DNA of 64,000 bases from Parapedobacter sp964498395 (GCA_964498395.1 CAZCHE010000004.1:418419-482418); one strand, 5' to 3'; shown: positions 9,053-18,607, numbered from the stretch's first letter. The notes: a model not told the origin generated them from the letters alone. Translations and numbers: made by a program.

Positions 9053-9814
9053 TTAGTTATCCCTCGAAGGCACCTTGATTTCTGACCGTTGTTTCGGGGT
9101 TAGTTTATTGAACTTGGCATAGGTGTCCATGATATAGAGGCGAAGATCATCGTCGCTTGCTGTGGAGATAAAGTCAAGCGATGGGCGATATTTGGTCATG
9201 TATAATTCCAAGTCATTGTCGCTTAATGGGGTAACGGCCGTAATGGCTTCAGGAGTGAAGCGGGCATCGATTTTTCGTCGTTCCTGTTCGGCAATCAACA
9301 GCTTATAACGTTGGCGAGCCTGTTTCCCTTCTTGCCCGAGCCATCGAGAGGGGGAGATGCGCAATCCACCGCGATGTTGGGAGGCTTCGGCAACCTGCCC
9401 TTCGCGTTGTGCTCGTTCGATCTCCGTGGCTAGACGGCTATCGGTCATTGCTTGTATTTGCACCTCATCGATCTGAATGGTACTGCCATCGGGGGTCAGG
9501 TATACGCGCTTTACGTCAAATTCAATGACAAACAAGGTATCTGTCCGATATCCCGGATATTCGAAACGCAATTGCTCGTTTTCCCTCACCGCAATGCTGA
9601 ATCCGCCGTCCTGCCGGCTTTCTATGGTGGCACCGGTATTCAGGTTTTTGATTTCCACGTACTGCAGCGGTTCGCCGCTGCCAAGTTCAAGTACAAATCC
9701 GTTCAGTACGGTATCTTGGGCATTGGCAGGATGACTTAATAGCAATGCCATGGTAACGATATGGAATACCATTGCATAAGCAGTGACACGTATTTTTCGC
9801 AGCGGATGATGCAT
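9053..9814 (-). CDS. CarboxypepD_reg-like domain exported protein, function unknown
   Basis: A 253-residue protein with an N-terminal signal segment (MVFHIVTMALLLSHPANAQ) and one carboxypeptidase-regulatory-like beta-sandwich (about 35-110; DTVLNGFVLELGSGEPLQYVEIKNLNTG). This is the fold found at the N-terminus of Bacteroidota TonB-dependent receptors, but no plug or barrel follows. The C-terminal 140 residues are charged and largely helical, with two similar segments (SDNDLELYMTKYRPSLDF and SDDDLRLYIMDTYAKF), probably a small internal duplication. It stands alone between the M1 peptidase and the receptor operon. No function can be assigned; a periplasmic adaptor role is speculative. Confidence 0.72.
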   Translation of the reverse strand: MHHPLRKIRVTAYAMVFHIVTMALLLSHPANAQDTVLNGFVLELGSGEPLQYVEIKNLNTGATIESRQDGGFSIAVRENEQLRFEYPGYRTDTLFVIEFDVKRVYLTPDGSTIQIDEVQIQAMTDSRLATEIERAQREGQVAEASQHRGGLRISPSRWLGQEGKQARQRYKLLIAEQERRKIDARFTPEAITAVTPLSDNDLELYMTKYRPSLDFISTASDDDLRLYIMDTYAKFNKLTPKQRSEIKVPSRDN

Positions 9815-9907
9815 GTTATTAGAGAACGATTTTTTGTACGTAATTGTTTTGTTAGGGCACTACTCAAATCGATAAACGAGATAAGGTAGTGCCCATAATG
9901 AGGAAAG

Positions 9908-11872
9908 TTAATGTGCTTCCCAACGATTGTTATCAGGATTATGATCCGGATATACTTTATCAGGGTCAAGTTGCACGGCGACGACCTCTTCAATAGATGG
10001 GTACCTGAATGTCCACGAAGCGTTGCGTTCCCATATTTCAACCGGGAGTTTTACGCGATGGGTGTCGCCACCTTTTGTGGTGATATCCACGACCACTGGC
10101 ATCGGCAGTTTTTCAAGGTTGTCAATCGTAATCAGCACACCTTGGGTCGGGTCGTCATTTTGATAAGCAACGTTACTGATGGCTTGATCCAACCGCCAGT
10201 TATACTTAAACCATCCACGCCAAAACCAATTGAGGTTTTCACCGGCTACGTTTTCGATAGTCCGGAAGAAATCATCGGGCGTGGGATGTTTATACGCCCA
10301 ATCGTGTAGATATGTTTTAAATGCACGATCGAAGCGTTCAGGGCCGAGTATTTCATTGCGGAGCAAGGTTAGGCCAAACCCGGGTTTGAAGTAAGCCAAT
10401 ATACCGATATTGCGTTCTTGCATGTTCTGTGGAGTGCTCATGACCGGTTCGAGATCGGGGCGCGTCAGGGCTTGGGCCATGCGGTTCGCATCCCCGGCTG
10501 GGCGATAGTACTCCCCATTGTTAAAGGCTTCCGTAGACAAGGAATTGATAAACGTATTAAACCCTTCATCCATCCACGCATGCAACCGTTCGTTGCTTCC
10601 GACGATCATCGGGAACCAAATATGCCCGAATTCGTGGTCGGTTACCCCCCACAAGCTGGCTCCCTTGGCCTTGAATCCACAAAAAACAATGGCAGGATAT
10701 TCCATCCCACCGACATTGGCGGCTACGTTGACCGCTACGGGGTATGGGTATTCCATCAGTGCGTTGGAATAAAATTCGATCGAGGCTTTGGTGTATTCCG
10801 TAGAGCGTTCCCATCCGTTGTTGCCATCGCTTTCTGCCGGATACGCGGATAATGCCAACGAGGGTTTACCACTGGGCAAGTTGATTTTGGCGGCATCAAC
10901 GATAAATGCAGGAGAGGAGGCCCAAGCGACATCGTGGGCTTTTTCCAGTTTGAATTTCCACGTCAACTCCTTTTTACCCTGTGGACGGGAGTTGGGTTGG
11001 GTGACTTCCTCGGCAGAACGGATTAGCACGGTTTCATCACTTTTCTTGGCTTGCTCAAGACGCTTTACCTGTTCGGCGGTGTACACTTCACTGGGATTAA
11101 GTAGTTCGCCACCAAATACCACAATATGGTTTGCAGGGGCGGTGATGTCCACCTCGTAATCACCAAATTCGAGGTAGAACTCACCGGGGCCGGTGTAGGG
11201 CTGTACATTCCACCCCAGGATATCATCATATACGGCTACCCTTGGGAACCATTGCGCAATGGCGAAGATCTTTCCGTTTTGGGTTTCCAGAATACCGGTG
11301 CGATCAGCTCCGTAGGAGGGTACGATATACGCGTAATCGATGTTGATGGTGGTCTTACCGCCATTCGGTTTCAATGGTTCAGGCAGAAAGACCTGCATAC
11401 GCGTATCGGTAGTGAGGTGTTCGGCGTCTTTGCCGTTTCCGAGTTTGACGGATTTGATGTCGTAGCCACCATCGAAATCGGACGATGCGTCACCATACCG
11501 GCTTTGGGTGAGCGGTACGATCTGTTGTCCCCGACCTTGTTTGGAAAACATGTTTTGATCCAGTTGTAGCCAGATGAAATCCAAGGCATCAGGGCTGTTG
11601 TTGGTATACTCGATTGCAATGCTAGCCGTGATTTCGTGTGTCTCGTCATTTAGCGTCGCCGATATTTTGTAATCCACCGCGTTTTGCCAGTATTTTGGCC
11701 CGGGTTTTCCGCTTGCTGAGCGGTATTCATTGCCGTTATTCGTGTAAAAAAATGGGTTGAACGCTTCTTTATAATCATATTTGCTCGCTGTTGCCTGAGA
11801 CCAGGCGTGTGATGGAACAATGCTGATCAAAAAAGCCGCACCGATGACTCCAAGTAAAATCGATTTCTTCAT
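9908..11872 (-). CDS. M1 family metallopeptidase (exported)
   Basis: A 654-residue exported zinc peptidase with a signal peptide ending near SHAWSQ. The zinc motif is H413-E414-F-G-H417 and the third ligand is Glu436, 19 residues after the second His, as in M1 aminopeptidases; the exopeptidase-type GxMEN motif is altered to GGMEY. The N-terminal beta domain (about 65-330) and the catalytic domain (about 340-560) have normal lengths for Bacteroidota M1 proteins. It presumably trims peptides in the periplasm or at the outer membrane. The gene starts 7 bases after the ArsC/Spx-like gene, so the two are probably co-transcribed, although no functional link is known. Confidence 0.9.
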   Translation of the reverse strand: MKKSILLGVIGAAFLISIVPSHAWSQATASKYDYKEAFNPFFYTNNGNEYRSASGKPGPKYWQNAVDYKISATLNDETHEITASIAIEYTNNSPDALDFIWLQLDQNMFSKQGRGQQIVPLTQSRYGDASSDFDGGYDIKSVKLGNGKDAEHLTTDTRMQVFLPEPLKPNGGKTTINIDYAYIVPSYGADRTGILETQNGKIFAIAQWFPRVAVYDDILGWNVQPYTGPGEFYLEFGDYEVDITAPANHIVVFGGELLNPSEVYTAEQVKRLEQAKKSDETVLIRSAEEVTQPNSRPQGKKELTWKFKLEKAHDVAWASSPAFIVDAAKINLPSGKPSLALSAYPAESDGNNGWERSTEYTKASIEFYSNALMEYPYPVAVNVAANVGGMEYPAIVFCGFKAKGASLWGVTDHEFGHIWFPMIVGSNERLHAWMDEGFNTFINSLSTEAFNNGEYYRPAGDANRMAQALTRPDLEPVMSTPQNMQERNIGILAYFKPGFGLTLLRNEILGPERFDRAFKTYLHDWAYKHPTPDDFFRTIENVAGENLNWFWRGWFKYNWRLDQAISNVAYQNDDPTQGVLITIDNLEKLPMPVVVDITTKGGDTHRVKLPVEIWERNASWTFRYPSIEEVVAVQLDPDKVYPDHNPDNNRWEAH

Positions 11873-11879
11873 ACGTTGT

Positions 11880-12224
11880 TTATTTTAATTTTGATGCATA
11901 TTCCGATTCGTCAAACCCCAAGATGATCCCTTTTGGGCTTTCAATTACGGGTCGCTTGATCACGCTTGTCCTTTCTTGCATCAGTTTGTTTGCGGAGGTA
12001 GCGTCTACGACTTCCCGTTGTTCGTCTGCCGAAAGTTGGCGCCAGGTGGTACCACGTTTATTGACCAGCGGTTCCCATCCGAGTTCTCGTTCCCAGGTGC
12101 GTAATTTGTCTTCAGACACCCCTTCTTTCTTGAAATCGTGGAATGTAAAAGGGATACCGTTATCCTCCAGCCAAGTCAGTGCTTTTTTAACTGTATTGCA
12201 ATTCTTAATTCCGTAAACGTGCAT
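11880..12224 (-). CDS. ArsC/Spx-family (YffB-like) thioredoxin-fold protein
   Basis: A 114-residue protein with the ArsC/Spx-family layout: beta strand then MHVYGIKNCNTVKKALTWLEDN, with a single N-terminal Cys9 where arsenate reductases keep their catalytic Cys, followed by FHDFKKEGVSEDKL and KRPVIESPKGIILGFDES, the KRP...G(F/W) end of the fold. Without an accessory CX5R arsenate loop this is closer to YffB/Spx-like proteins than to a proven arsenate reductase. It has its own promoter-like box at 12246-12253 and is followed after 7 bases by the M1 peptidase gene. Confidence 0.85.
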   Translation of the reverse strand: MHVYGIKNCNTVKKALTWLEDNGIPFTFHDFKKEGVSEDKLRTWERELGWEPLVNKRGTTWRQLSADEQREVVDATSANKLMQERTSVIKRPVIESPKGIILGFDESEYASKLK

Positions 12225-12245
12225 ATCTTCTCGTATTTATGCTAG

Positions 12246-12253
12246 CAAACTTA
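12246..12253 (-). promoter_or_regulatory. Candidate -7 box (TAAGTTTG) before the ArsC-like gene
   Basis: Read on the minus strand the element is TAAGTTTG, matching the Bacteroidota -7 consensus TAnnTTTG, 21 bases upstream of the ATG at 12224. No convincing TTTG -33 element lies 17-20 bases upstream, so this is a partial match only. Confidence 0.4.
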
Positions 12254-12298
12254 AAATTAAAAATCAGAATTCCTGAAAACAATTTGTAAAGGGGATGC

Positions 12299-14749
12299 TT
12301 AATTACCCCCTTGTTGCCCACTTCCACCACCGGTGGAGTCATCGTTTCGGATACCCCGTCTGTTTTTGCGGATCTCGTCTTTTAGCTTGCCAAAGCGATA
12401 GGAGAGGCTTACGCTATAGGAACGGTAAAAGCTCTGTGAAAAAGAAGATTGAACAAAATTAGGTCCTGTCACGTCATTGATGTAATCTCTGAATTTATTG
12501 AACGGATTGGAAATATTGCCAGAGACACTTAGCTTATCCTTGATCAAATCCTTGGAGGCACTGACGCCATAGTAAGGGAATGCATTACTTTGGCCTTGCA
12601 GCATGATCCATGGTGAGCTGTAGCTGAAATTACCATTGACCCGCCATCCATCTTCAAACAGGTAACCCAATCCACCATATACATATCCGCGAAGACCCGA
12701 ATTGCGTGTTTCTTGGCCATCCACGATGCCTTCCAGCCAAAGGTAACTCATGTCGCCACTCACATTGAAGTTTAGTTTTTTGGTAATGGGGTAATTGATG
12801 CTGATGTTGGCGCCAAGCGCCTTATCCTTACCGATGTTTTCAAACGTGAAACGGGAAACACCCGTTTCTTCATTGTAGTTGATCAACTGTTGGATGGTAT
12901 TGTTGGCAAAAGAATAACTCATTCCCACATTGATATTGGCTTTTCCAAAGCTGCTGTAGCGTAGATTTACCGTGTTATTTAACACGGGGCGCAAGTCGGG
13001 ATTGCCAGAAAATTCAAAATTGGGGTTTGAGCGGTTAACAAAAGGATTGAGGTTCCAGATTCCGGGACGCTGCACCCGTTGGGTATAACCCAGGTTCAGG
13101 GTTTTACCCTGTTTGAGGATATGGTTAATCGCTATCGACGGAATAAAGTTGAAGTAATTTTGGTCTACATTGGAATTGGTGGAGATGAAATCAGCTTTCA
13201 CGATCGTCTGCTCGGCTCTTAGTCCGGCACTAAATCCCCATTTCTCCAATTTATACTGATAGGAATTGTAGAAGCTGATAATGTATTGGTTGTTTTCGTA
13301 CGTATTGGTTTGTGTAGGATCCTCTATAAATGAACCACTGGACGCATCGTAATTTGCCGACCTGAAATCACTATTGTTCAACCTGAAAATCCCTTTCATG
13401 CCCCCCTCGATGTTGAGTTTATTAACCGGGTGTACGTAGTCTAGCTGAGCGGTGTGCTCGTTTTGTACACCATCATTGGTCTGGTTGTAATCAGGTATTT
13501 CATAGTTGATCCGGTCGGTGATGCGCATCTGGTTGTCCTGCCCGTCGGTATATCGGCTAAGGCGATAAGAAAAAGTGAGCATCTGGTCTTTATTGCGTTT
13601 AAACTCTTTTTGGTAATTGATGCCCAAATTATACCCATCCCAGTTGTTCTTGCCGATGTTGTACATGTTAAATCCTTGTAACGGTGTGCCATCGGGTGCA
13701 TTGGTATTGGAAAACTGGCTTGAATTGTTGTTGAAGCGCCCCAAATTAAACCCGACTTCACCCGTGATGAGGTTCAGGCTGTCGATATCGTAGCTGAGTT
13801 CGGTGCCGAGATAAGAAAACCTGTTATCCCCTTCATTCAGTCCATTCTGTAACAGCACGCTTGGGTAAGTACCTTGTGTTGTCCGTTCGAAATTACTTTG
13901 CGTTTGCGGACGTTTGGATAGGTTAGCACCGAAATAGCCGGATGCACCAAACTTCCCTTGCTTTATCGTTATAGAGCCACCTAAACCCGGCCCACCAGCT
14001 GGCGTACGGTAGCTAAGGTTAGTAGAACCCCGATAACCATTGTCAACATTTTTATTGGTCACGATATTGATGATGCCGGCTAAGCCTTCACTTTCGTACC
14101 GGGCGGGAGGAGTAGTGATGACCTCTATTTTTTCAATGGATTCGGCTGGCATGGCTTTCAGCACCTCCTTAGGGTTGCGGGCGATCATATCGGAAGGTTT
14201 GTTATTGATGAAAATGCGATAGTTGGAATTGCCTTGCAGCAACACGTTTTCATCGCCATCCACGGAAAGCAGGGGGATCTTGCGCATCAGGTCTAATGTA
14301 TTGAGGATCTTGCTTTCTGGGTCTGCCTGTACATCATAAGTGAGTCGGTCGATATCCTGCTTGACAATCGGGCGAGCGGCCGTAACGACTACCTCATCCA
14401 ATTCTTGGGAAGCCGATAATGTGATGTCACCTAGGTCAGATCCAGTGGCGGCGTCCGTTAATTCGACGGGTACTTCCACCCCGCCGTATCCCACAGCGGT
14501 AAATGAGACGGTATACTTGCCTAAGGGGAGGTCGGTAAACTCAAATGTGCCGTCGGTCTTCGTTAGCGTTGACTTCGCCACGGTAGCGCTATCATCATGC
14601 AGGTTGACGGTGACATATTCAATGGGGGTGTTATTGTCCGAATCAATTACCTTACCTTTTAGCGAGTGGTTTTTTTCCTGAGCGATTAAAGGGATGGTCG
14701 TGATGAATAGGAATAAACTGAATAGCAGGTAACGGTTGCGTTGTTTCAT
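12299..14749 (-). CDS. Outer-membrane beta-barrel family protein (TonB-dependent receptor-like)
   Basis: An 816-residue protein with a signal peptide (MKQRNRYLLFSLFLFITTIPLIAQ), a CarboxypepD_reg-like domain (about 28-110; LKGKVIDSDNNTPIEYVTVNL), a plug (about 125-230; ELDEVVVTAARPIVKQDIDRLTYD, FINNKPSDMIARNPKEVLKAMPAESIEKIEV) and a long barrel. The closing residues include YSVSLSYRFGKLKDEIRKNRRGIRNDD and a Gly/Ser-rich tail rather than a terminal aromatic. This is the OMP_b-brl-type receptor common in Sphingobacteriaceae, often of unknown substrate. It is monocistronic here. The extended basic and Gly-rich C-terminus is unusual for a classical TonB receptor. Confidence 0.85.
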   Translation of the reverse strand: MKQRNRYLLFSLFLFITTIPLIAQEKNHSLKGKVIDSDNNTPIEYVTVNLHDDSATVAKSTLTKTDGTFEFTDLPLGKYTVSFTAVGYGGVEVPVELTDAATGSDLGDITLSASQELDEVVVTAARPIVKQDIDRLTYDVQADPESKILNTLDLMRKIPLLSVDGDENVLLQGNSNYRIFINNKPSDMIARNPKEVLKAMPAESIEKIEVITTPPARYESEGLAGIINIVTNKNVDNGYRGSTNLSYRTPAGGPGLGGSITIKQGKFGASGYFGANLSKRPQTQSNFERTTQGTYPSVLLQNGLNEGDNRFSYLGTELSYDIDSLNLITGEVGFNLGRFNNNSSQFSNTNAPDGTPLQGFNMYNIGKNNWDGYNLGINYQKEFKRNKDQMLTFSYRLSRYTDGQDNQMRITDRINYEIPDYNQTNDGVQNEHTAQLDYVHPVNKLNIEGGMKGIFRLNNSDFRSANYDASSGSFIEDPTQTNTYENNQYIISFYNSYQYKLEKWGFSAGLRAEQTIVKADFISTNSNVDQNYFNFIPSIAINHILKQGKTLNLGYTQRVQRPGIWNLNPFVNRSNPNFEFSGNPDLRPVLNNTVNLRYSSFGKANINVGMSYSFANNTIQQLINYNEETGVSRFTFENIGKDKALGANISINYPITKKLNFNVSGDMSYLWLEGIVDGQETRNSGLRGYVYGGLGYLFEDGWRVNGNFSYSSPWIMLQGQSNAFPYYGVSASKDLIKDKLSVSGNISNPFNKFRDYINDVTGPNFVQSSFSQSFYRSYSVSLSYRFGKLKDEIRKNRRGIRNDDSTGGGSGQQGGN

Positions 14750-15048
14750 GTGTTGTAGCTTAGTAAAATATGCACTATTGTTTTAGTTTATGAGACAAAG
14801 AAAGCCTTTAAATCGTTTTCTGTTTGTTAATTAACGTTAAAAGATGTTAAAGCCCAGTTTTAACAGGCTGTGAGTTCACTTTTACTAGGATGCTACGGGG
14901 ATAGAAATGTTGCACGGGCTATATAATTCCGTTGAATTTGTTACAGATTATACAGGTTGGTACCGAGTCTTATTTTTTACGGTATTTCCACACTGCCATA
15001 GGGTTGTCATGGATATGCATTAAGTTTGTATAACAAATGCTGAAGAAA
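14750..15048. other. Intergenic region between divergent genes
   Basis: About 300 bases separate the receptor-like gene (minus) from the DUF6157 gene (plus). The left half is A+T-rich, contains TTAATTAACGTTAA-type sequence and should carry the receptor promoter. The right half holds a TAAGTTTG box for the DUF6157 gene. No ORF, RNA gene or strong hairpin was seen. Confidence 0.5.
15021..15028 (+). promoter_or_regulatory. Candidate -7 box (TAAGTTTG) before the DUF6157 gene
   Basis: TAAGTTTG fits TAnnTTTG and would place transcription start near 15035. That leaves a short leader to the ATG at 15049 and makes the ATG at 15037 nearly leaderless. No -33 element at the right distance was found. Confidence 0.35.
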
Positions 15049-15459
15049 ATGAGCCATACCACGAATTACAAAGACACCTTTATTACCGTAGCGGACGATT
15101 GTCCGGCTTCGATCGGAGAGCAGCCACCCGTTAAAGGCGACAAGCGATCGGTGGCCAATATCCAATTTGACATGATATGGAATAATCCCTATCGGTTTAC
15201 CTCGGATGAGGTGATCTTCGGAACCTATGCGGAGCGCAAGGATTTGACCGAAGGTGAACTCGATGCAGCCAGGGAAACCTTTTTTGCAAAAGGGCAGCCG
15301 TGCCTACGGGCATCTCCACTGACAAAACGGTACGGTTGGGGTGTCCATCATGACGAGCAGGGGAGAATTGCGCTATATGGCCTTGAAAGTGAGGGATATG
15401 AAAAGATGATCAATGACAAACGGCTCAAAGTGGTAAAGGCAATGAAGACGAGTAGGTGA
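15049..15459 (+). CDS. DUF6157 family protein
   Basis: A 136-residue soluble protein beginning MSHTTNYKDTFITVADDCP, which resembles the conserved N-terminus (HTTNY..TFI.VA.DCP) of the DUF6157 family; this favours the ATG at 15049 over the one at 15037. Other recognisable stretches are IQFDMIWNNPYRFTSDEVIFGTYA and ASPLTKRYGWGVHHDEQGRIALYG. No signal peptide, membrane segment or catalytic motif is visible. The function of the family is not known to me. It is convergent with the DUF4342 gene. Confidence 0.8.
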   Translation: MSHTTNYKDTFITVADDCPASIGEQPPVKGDKRSVANIQFDMIWNNPYRFTSDEVIFGTYAERKDLTEGELDAARETFFAKGQPCLRASPLTKRYGWGVHHDEQGRIALYGLESEGYEKMINDKRLKVVKAMKTSR

Positions 15460-15479
15460 TGTGTGCTGCTACGTGTTGT

Positions 15480-15743
15480 TTATTGGTTTTGTTCGCTAGT
15501 ATTTTCTTCTTCTCGTTCAACTGTAATCGTGCATTCGGTGAGTAATGCTGCCATGGCCCCGACGGCGGCAAGTATGGGAGCGAACAATGCACCCACGACA
15601 CCAATGGTTACTGGGAAACTCATAATTTCTTTTCCCGATTTATCGGTAATGGTGATTTTTCGGATGTTACCTTCGGCAATCAGTTCCTTAACTTTCTTCA
15701 ACAGGTTTTCTCCGTGAACGAAGAATGATTCTCTTTTGGCCAT
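15480..15743 (-). CDS. DUF4342 domain-containing small protein
   Basis: An 87-residue protein with an N-terminal basic helix (ENLLKKVKELIAEGNIRKITITDKSGKEIMSFPVTIG) followed by one hydrophobic Ala/Gly-rich segment (VVGALFAPILAAVGAMAALLTECTI) and an acidic tail. This is the DUF4342 layout, often found alone or fused to a UBA-like domain. The hydrophobic segment may be a membrane hairpin. Function unknown. Confidence 0.8.
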   Translation of the reverse strand: MAKRESFFVHGENLLKKVKELIAEGNIRKITITDKSGKEIMSFPVTIGVVGALFAPILAAVGAMAALLTECTITVEREEENTSEQNQ

Positions 15744-15877
15744 GATACAGTTATCTTGGAGTGATTATCTAGTCATGCTCGTGCCGCATGGGTTTTGCCC
15801 AGCATTTGCTAAGTTAATCAAATTGGCGGATATTTCATCGCATGGATGTTTCGTGTGAAATCCCTATCTTCGTACCG

Positions 15878-17719
15878 ATGGATAATTTTATCGTTTCGGC
15901 CCGAAAATACCGCCCAGCAACATTTGATACGGTGGTTGGTCAACAGCATATCACCGTTACCCTTAAAAACGCGATCAAGAACAAACAGCTTGCCCAAGCG
16001 TTCTTGTTTTGTGGCCCGCGCGGGGTGGGGAAGACCACCTGTGCCCGGATTTTGGCGAAAACCATCAATTGCGAGCACCTGACGGATGATGTGGAGGCCT
16101 GCGGCGAATGCGATAGCTGCAAATCATTCCAAAACGGCAATTCCTTCAGTATCCATGAGTTGGATGCCGCATCCAATAACTCCGTCGACGATATTCGTAG
16201 CCTGATCGATCAGGTACGCATACCTCCTCAGACCGGTAAGTACAAGATATACATCATCGATGAGGTGCACATGCTGTCGCAGCAGGCATTCAATGCGTTT
16301 CTGAAAACTTTGGAAGAACCACCTTCCTACGCGATTTTCATCTTGGCGACCACGGAGAAACATAAAATCCTGCCCACCATCCTTTCACGGTGCCAGATTT
16401 TTGATTTTAACCGCATCAAGGTGTCCGATATGGCCAACCACTTGGCAGCCATTGCAACCAAGGAGGGGGTAAAATACGATACGGATGGGTTGCACATCAT
16501 TGCCCAGAAAGCGGATGGAGGATTGCGCGATGCGCTGTCAATGTTCGATCAGCTAGTCAGTTTTTCCAATAGGGAGGTGAGTTATCAAGCAGTCATTGAT
16601 AACCTCAATATCCTCGACTACGATTATTATTTCAGGCTCACCGATGCGGTGATCAAAGAGGATTCGGCGGCAGCTTTGCTGACCCTCGATGAAATATTGG
16701 CCCGGGGATTTGATGGCAGCCATTTTATCAGTGGATTAGGATCGCATTTCCGTGATTTGCTGGTCGCCAAAGAACCCGCGACATTGAAATTGCTGGATGC
16801 CAGTGATGCCATCCGCCAACGGTACCTGCAACAGTCGCAGCAGATCTCCTCCGGGTTATTGCTGTCGGCGCTGAATATCGCCAACCAATGTGAATTGAAT
16901 TACCGTACGAGCAAGAACCAACGCCTACAGGTAGAATTGGCCTTATTGAAGATGTGCCATATCGCAGCAGCAGTCCAATTGGCAAAGAATGGTGCGCCGT
17001 TACCTACGCAGAGCCAAGCCGAAAAAAAAAAGCCTAGTGAATCCGTAGCTGCCCCGGTCGTTGCCACATCAGCGGAAAGTCGGGTTGACCATTCCGACAA
17101 GCATAAGGAAGATACGCCAAAGGAATCCTCTCCTTCCAAGGCACCATTATCCGAAGTAACCGATGCTGTAACGGCGAGTGCGGAGGTTTTACCATCGCCT
17201 GCCGCATCCGAAGCCAAAAAAACGCCGCCGGTACGCTCTTGGGGTGATGTCAAGCTAGGGAGTACCATTCCTAACTTGAACACGATTTTTGATGAGAAGC
17301 AGGTGGAGGGCGCGTCGTCGGATGAACCCGAATTATTGAAAGGGGAGGAGCGTGAGCCGTTCAGTTACGATGCATTGTTGGAGCAATGGCATGTCTTTGC
17401 TGACAAGTTGAAAGCGGAGAATAAGATTAACCTGTTTACACTGATGACGGCTAATTCTCCCCAATTGCTAGAAGACTTCCAGGTAGGTGTCGTGGTTGAA
17501 AACCTTATCCAGCAGGACTTGCTGAATACCTCGAAAATCGACATCCTAAACGAATTGCGGGTCAAACTACGCAATTTCGCCATCGACCTCGTTCCGGTAC
17601 AACTGGCCAAAGATGTCGTTCGTAAGCCGTACACGGCTCAGGAAAAATACCAGGCAATGGCGACGAAGAACCCTGCGCTCGATATGCTGCGCAAAGAGTT
17701 TAACCTTGGGCTGGAGTAG
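15878..17719 (+). CDS. dnaX: DNA polymerase III subunit gamma/tau
   Basis: A 613-residue clamp-loader ATPase. The start is the ATG at 15878 (MDNFIVSARKYRPATFDTVVGQ), which matches the conserved N-terminus; the upstream ATG at 15842 adds an unrelated leader, and a TATCTTCG promoter-like box at 15865-15872 lies inside that leader. Walker A is GPRGVGKT (46-53), followed by a four-Cys zinc module (CGECDSC region), Walker B IIDEVHML and the SRCQIF sensor region. Residues about 375-490 are a low-complexity linker rich in Ser, Ala, Pro and Lys, and the C-terminal domain (about 500-610) is tau-like. Near 17023 a run of A residues (the KKKP codons) could be a site of programmed slippage giving a gamma form. 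Confidence 0.95.
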   Translation: MDNFIVSARKYRPATFDTVVGQQHITVTLKNAIKNKQLAQAFLFCGPRGVGKTTCARILAKTINCEHLTDDVEACGECDSCKSFQNGNSFSIHELDAASNNSVDDIRSLIDQVRIPPQTGKYKIYIIDEVHMLSQQAFNAFLKTLEEPPSYAIFILATTEKHKILPTILSRCQIFDFNRIKVSDMANHLAAIATKEGVKYDTDGLHIIAQKADGGLRDALSMFDQLVSFSNREVSYQAVIDNLNILDYDYYFRLTDAVIKEDSAAALLTLDEILARGFDGSHFISGLGSHFRDLLVAKEPATLKLLDASDAIRQRYLQQSQQISSGLLLSALNIANQCELNYRTSKNQRLQVELALLKMCHIAAAVQLAKNGAPLPTQSQAEKKKPSESVAAPVVATSAESRVDHSDKHKEDTPKESSPSKAPLSEVTDAVTASAEVLPSPAASEAKKTPPVRSWGDVKLGSTIPNLNTIFDEKQVEGASSDEPELLKGEEREPFSYDALLEQWHVFADKLKAENKINLFTLMTANSPQLLEDFQVGVVVENLIQQDLLNTSKIDILNELRVKLRNFAIDLVPVQLAKDVVRKPYTAQEKYQAMATKNPALDMLRKEFNLGLE

Positions 17720-17781
17720 GGGAGTATCGCGTCGGCTCGCTACACTTACCATCAATGATTTGGATATCGGCAACCTTCCTT

Positions 17782-18564
17782 TTATTTGCTGTTTTCAATT
17801 TCATCAAAATAGTCCATCACTTTTTTATCTACCTCGTTTTGTAAATTCATATTGTTGTCAAACAGTGCTGTTCTTAGTTGTCTGTATAACGATACCGCGT
17901 TTCTTAAACTGTCCAATAACGATTGTCTATCGTACGTTGGAATTGTGAGTTTTAGTTTTGCCAAATCATCGCTGTCTAATTCAGTTTCAACTTTCCTAAC
18001 GCCGCGAGGTAAATTGCCATTTTTAATGTGAAGCAAAGGCCCCAAAACAACCATCCGTAAAAATCCCATAAAGTCATATGCTTCAAGATATTCTCCACGT
18101 CCGATTTTTAGTAAAGCATAATGTATCCAAGTCCAAAAACGATCTTCGATCCATTGATAGTCGGGGTACGGAAACTTTGCTTGCGAATGATTAATTGCAG
18201 TTTCCAGTTGTCCATCTTTGTCAATTAGTAGCGCTGGCGTTTCAATACGTGAGTGAAACTCGTCAAGCGTTACAAATTTTATGTCAACGTGCAGGAGTGG
18301 GTTGTCATAAAGACAAATTAGGACTCTTGGCTCCCCAACGTGTTCTCCTGTAAATCCCGATAAAAAATCGCCTAATCTTTTTGCATAGTCAAGCATTAGG
18401 TTTTTATCGTCAGAAATTTTTTGTTTGGTTACAAGGATTAGGTCAAGGTCAGAAAATGTATCTATTTCATTTGTCAGCCACGAACCAGCAATAGCCAAAC
18501 CAATGACATTGTCGTCTGACTCTAAAATTTTCTTGGCTTTGTTCGCAAATTCTCGTTGTATCAT
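17782..18564 (-). CDS. Nucleotidyltransferase-domain protein (aminoglycoside adenylyltransferase-like fold)
   Basis: A 260-residue protein with a pol-beta-type nucleotidyltransferase core at its N-terminus: VIGLAIAGSWLTNEIDTFSDLDLILVT supplies the GS...D-x-D motif, and HVDIKFVTLDEF supplies a candidate third acid. The rest is helical, as in streptomycin or aminoglycoside 6-adenylyltransferases, but key ANT(6) motifs are not clear, so drug modification should not be assumed. The gene is visibly richer in A+T than dnaX and the ABC exporter on either side and is convergent with dnaX. Those traits suggest acquisition by transfer. No mobile element remains nearby. Confidence 0.75.
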   Translation of the reverse strand: MIQREFANKAKKILESDDNVIGLAIAGSWLTNEIDTFSDLDLILVTKQKISDDKNLMLDYAKRLGDFLSGFTGEHVGEPRVLICLYDNPLLHVDIKFVTLDEFHSRIETPALLIDKDGQLETAINHSQAKFPYPDYQWIEDRFWTWIHYALLKIGRGEYLEAYDFMGFLRMVVLGPLLHIKNGNLPRGVRKVETELDSDDLAKLKLTIPTYDRQSLLDSLRNAVSLYRQLRTALFDNNMNLQNEVDKKVMDYFDEIENSK

Positions 18565-18607
18565 TTAGTTGTTACCGGTTTTTAAGGAAGTCTGTCAAAA
18601 AGCCATT

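Noticed and set aside
15842..15877. Upstream ATG as the dnaX start
   Set aside because: Residues added before MDNFIVSARKYRP are not part of the conserved DnaX N-terminus, and a promoter-like box lies within them.
17782..18564. Aminoglycoside resistance gene
   Set aside because: Only the general nucleotidyltransferase core is recognisable; specific ANT(6) motifs were not seen, so resistance is not claimed.
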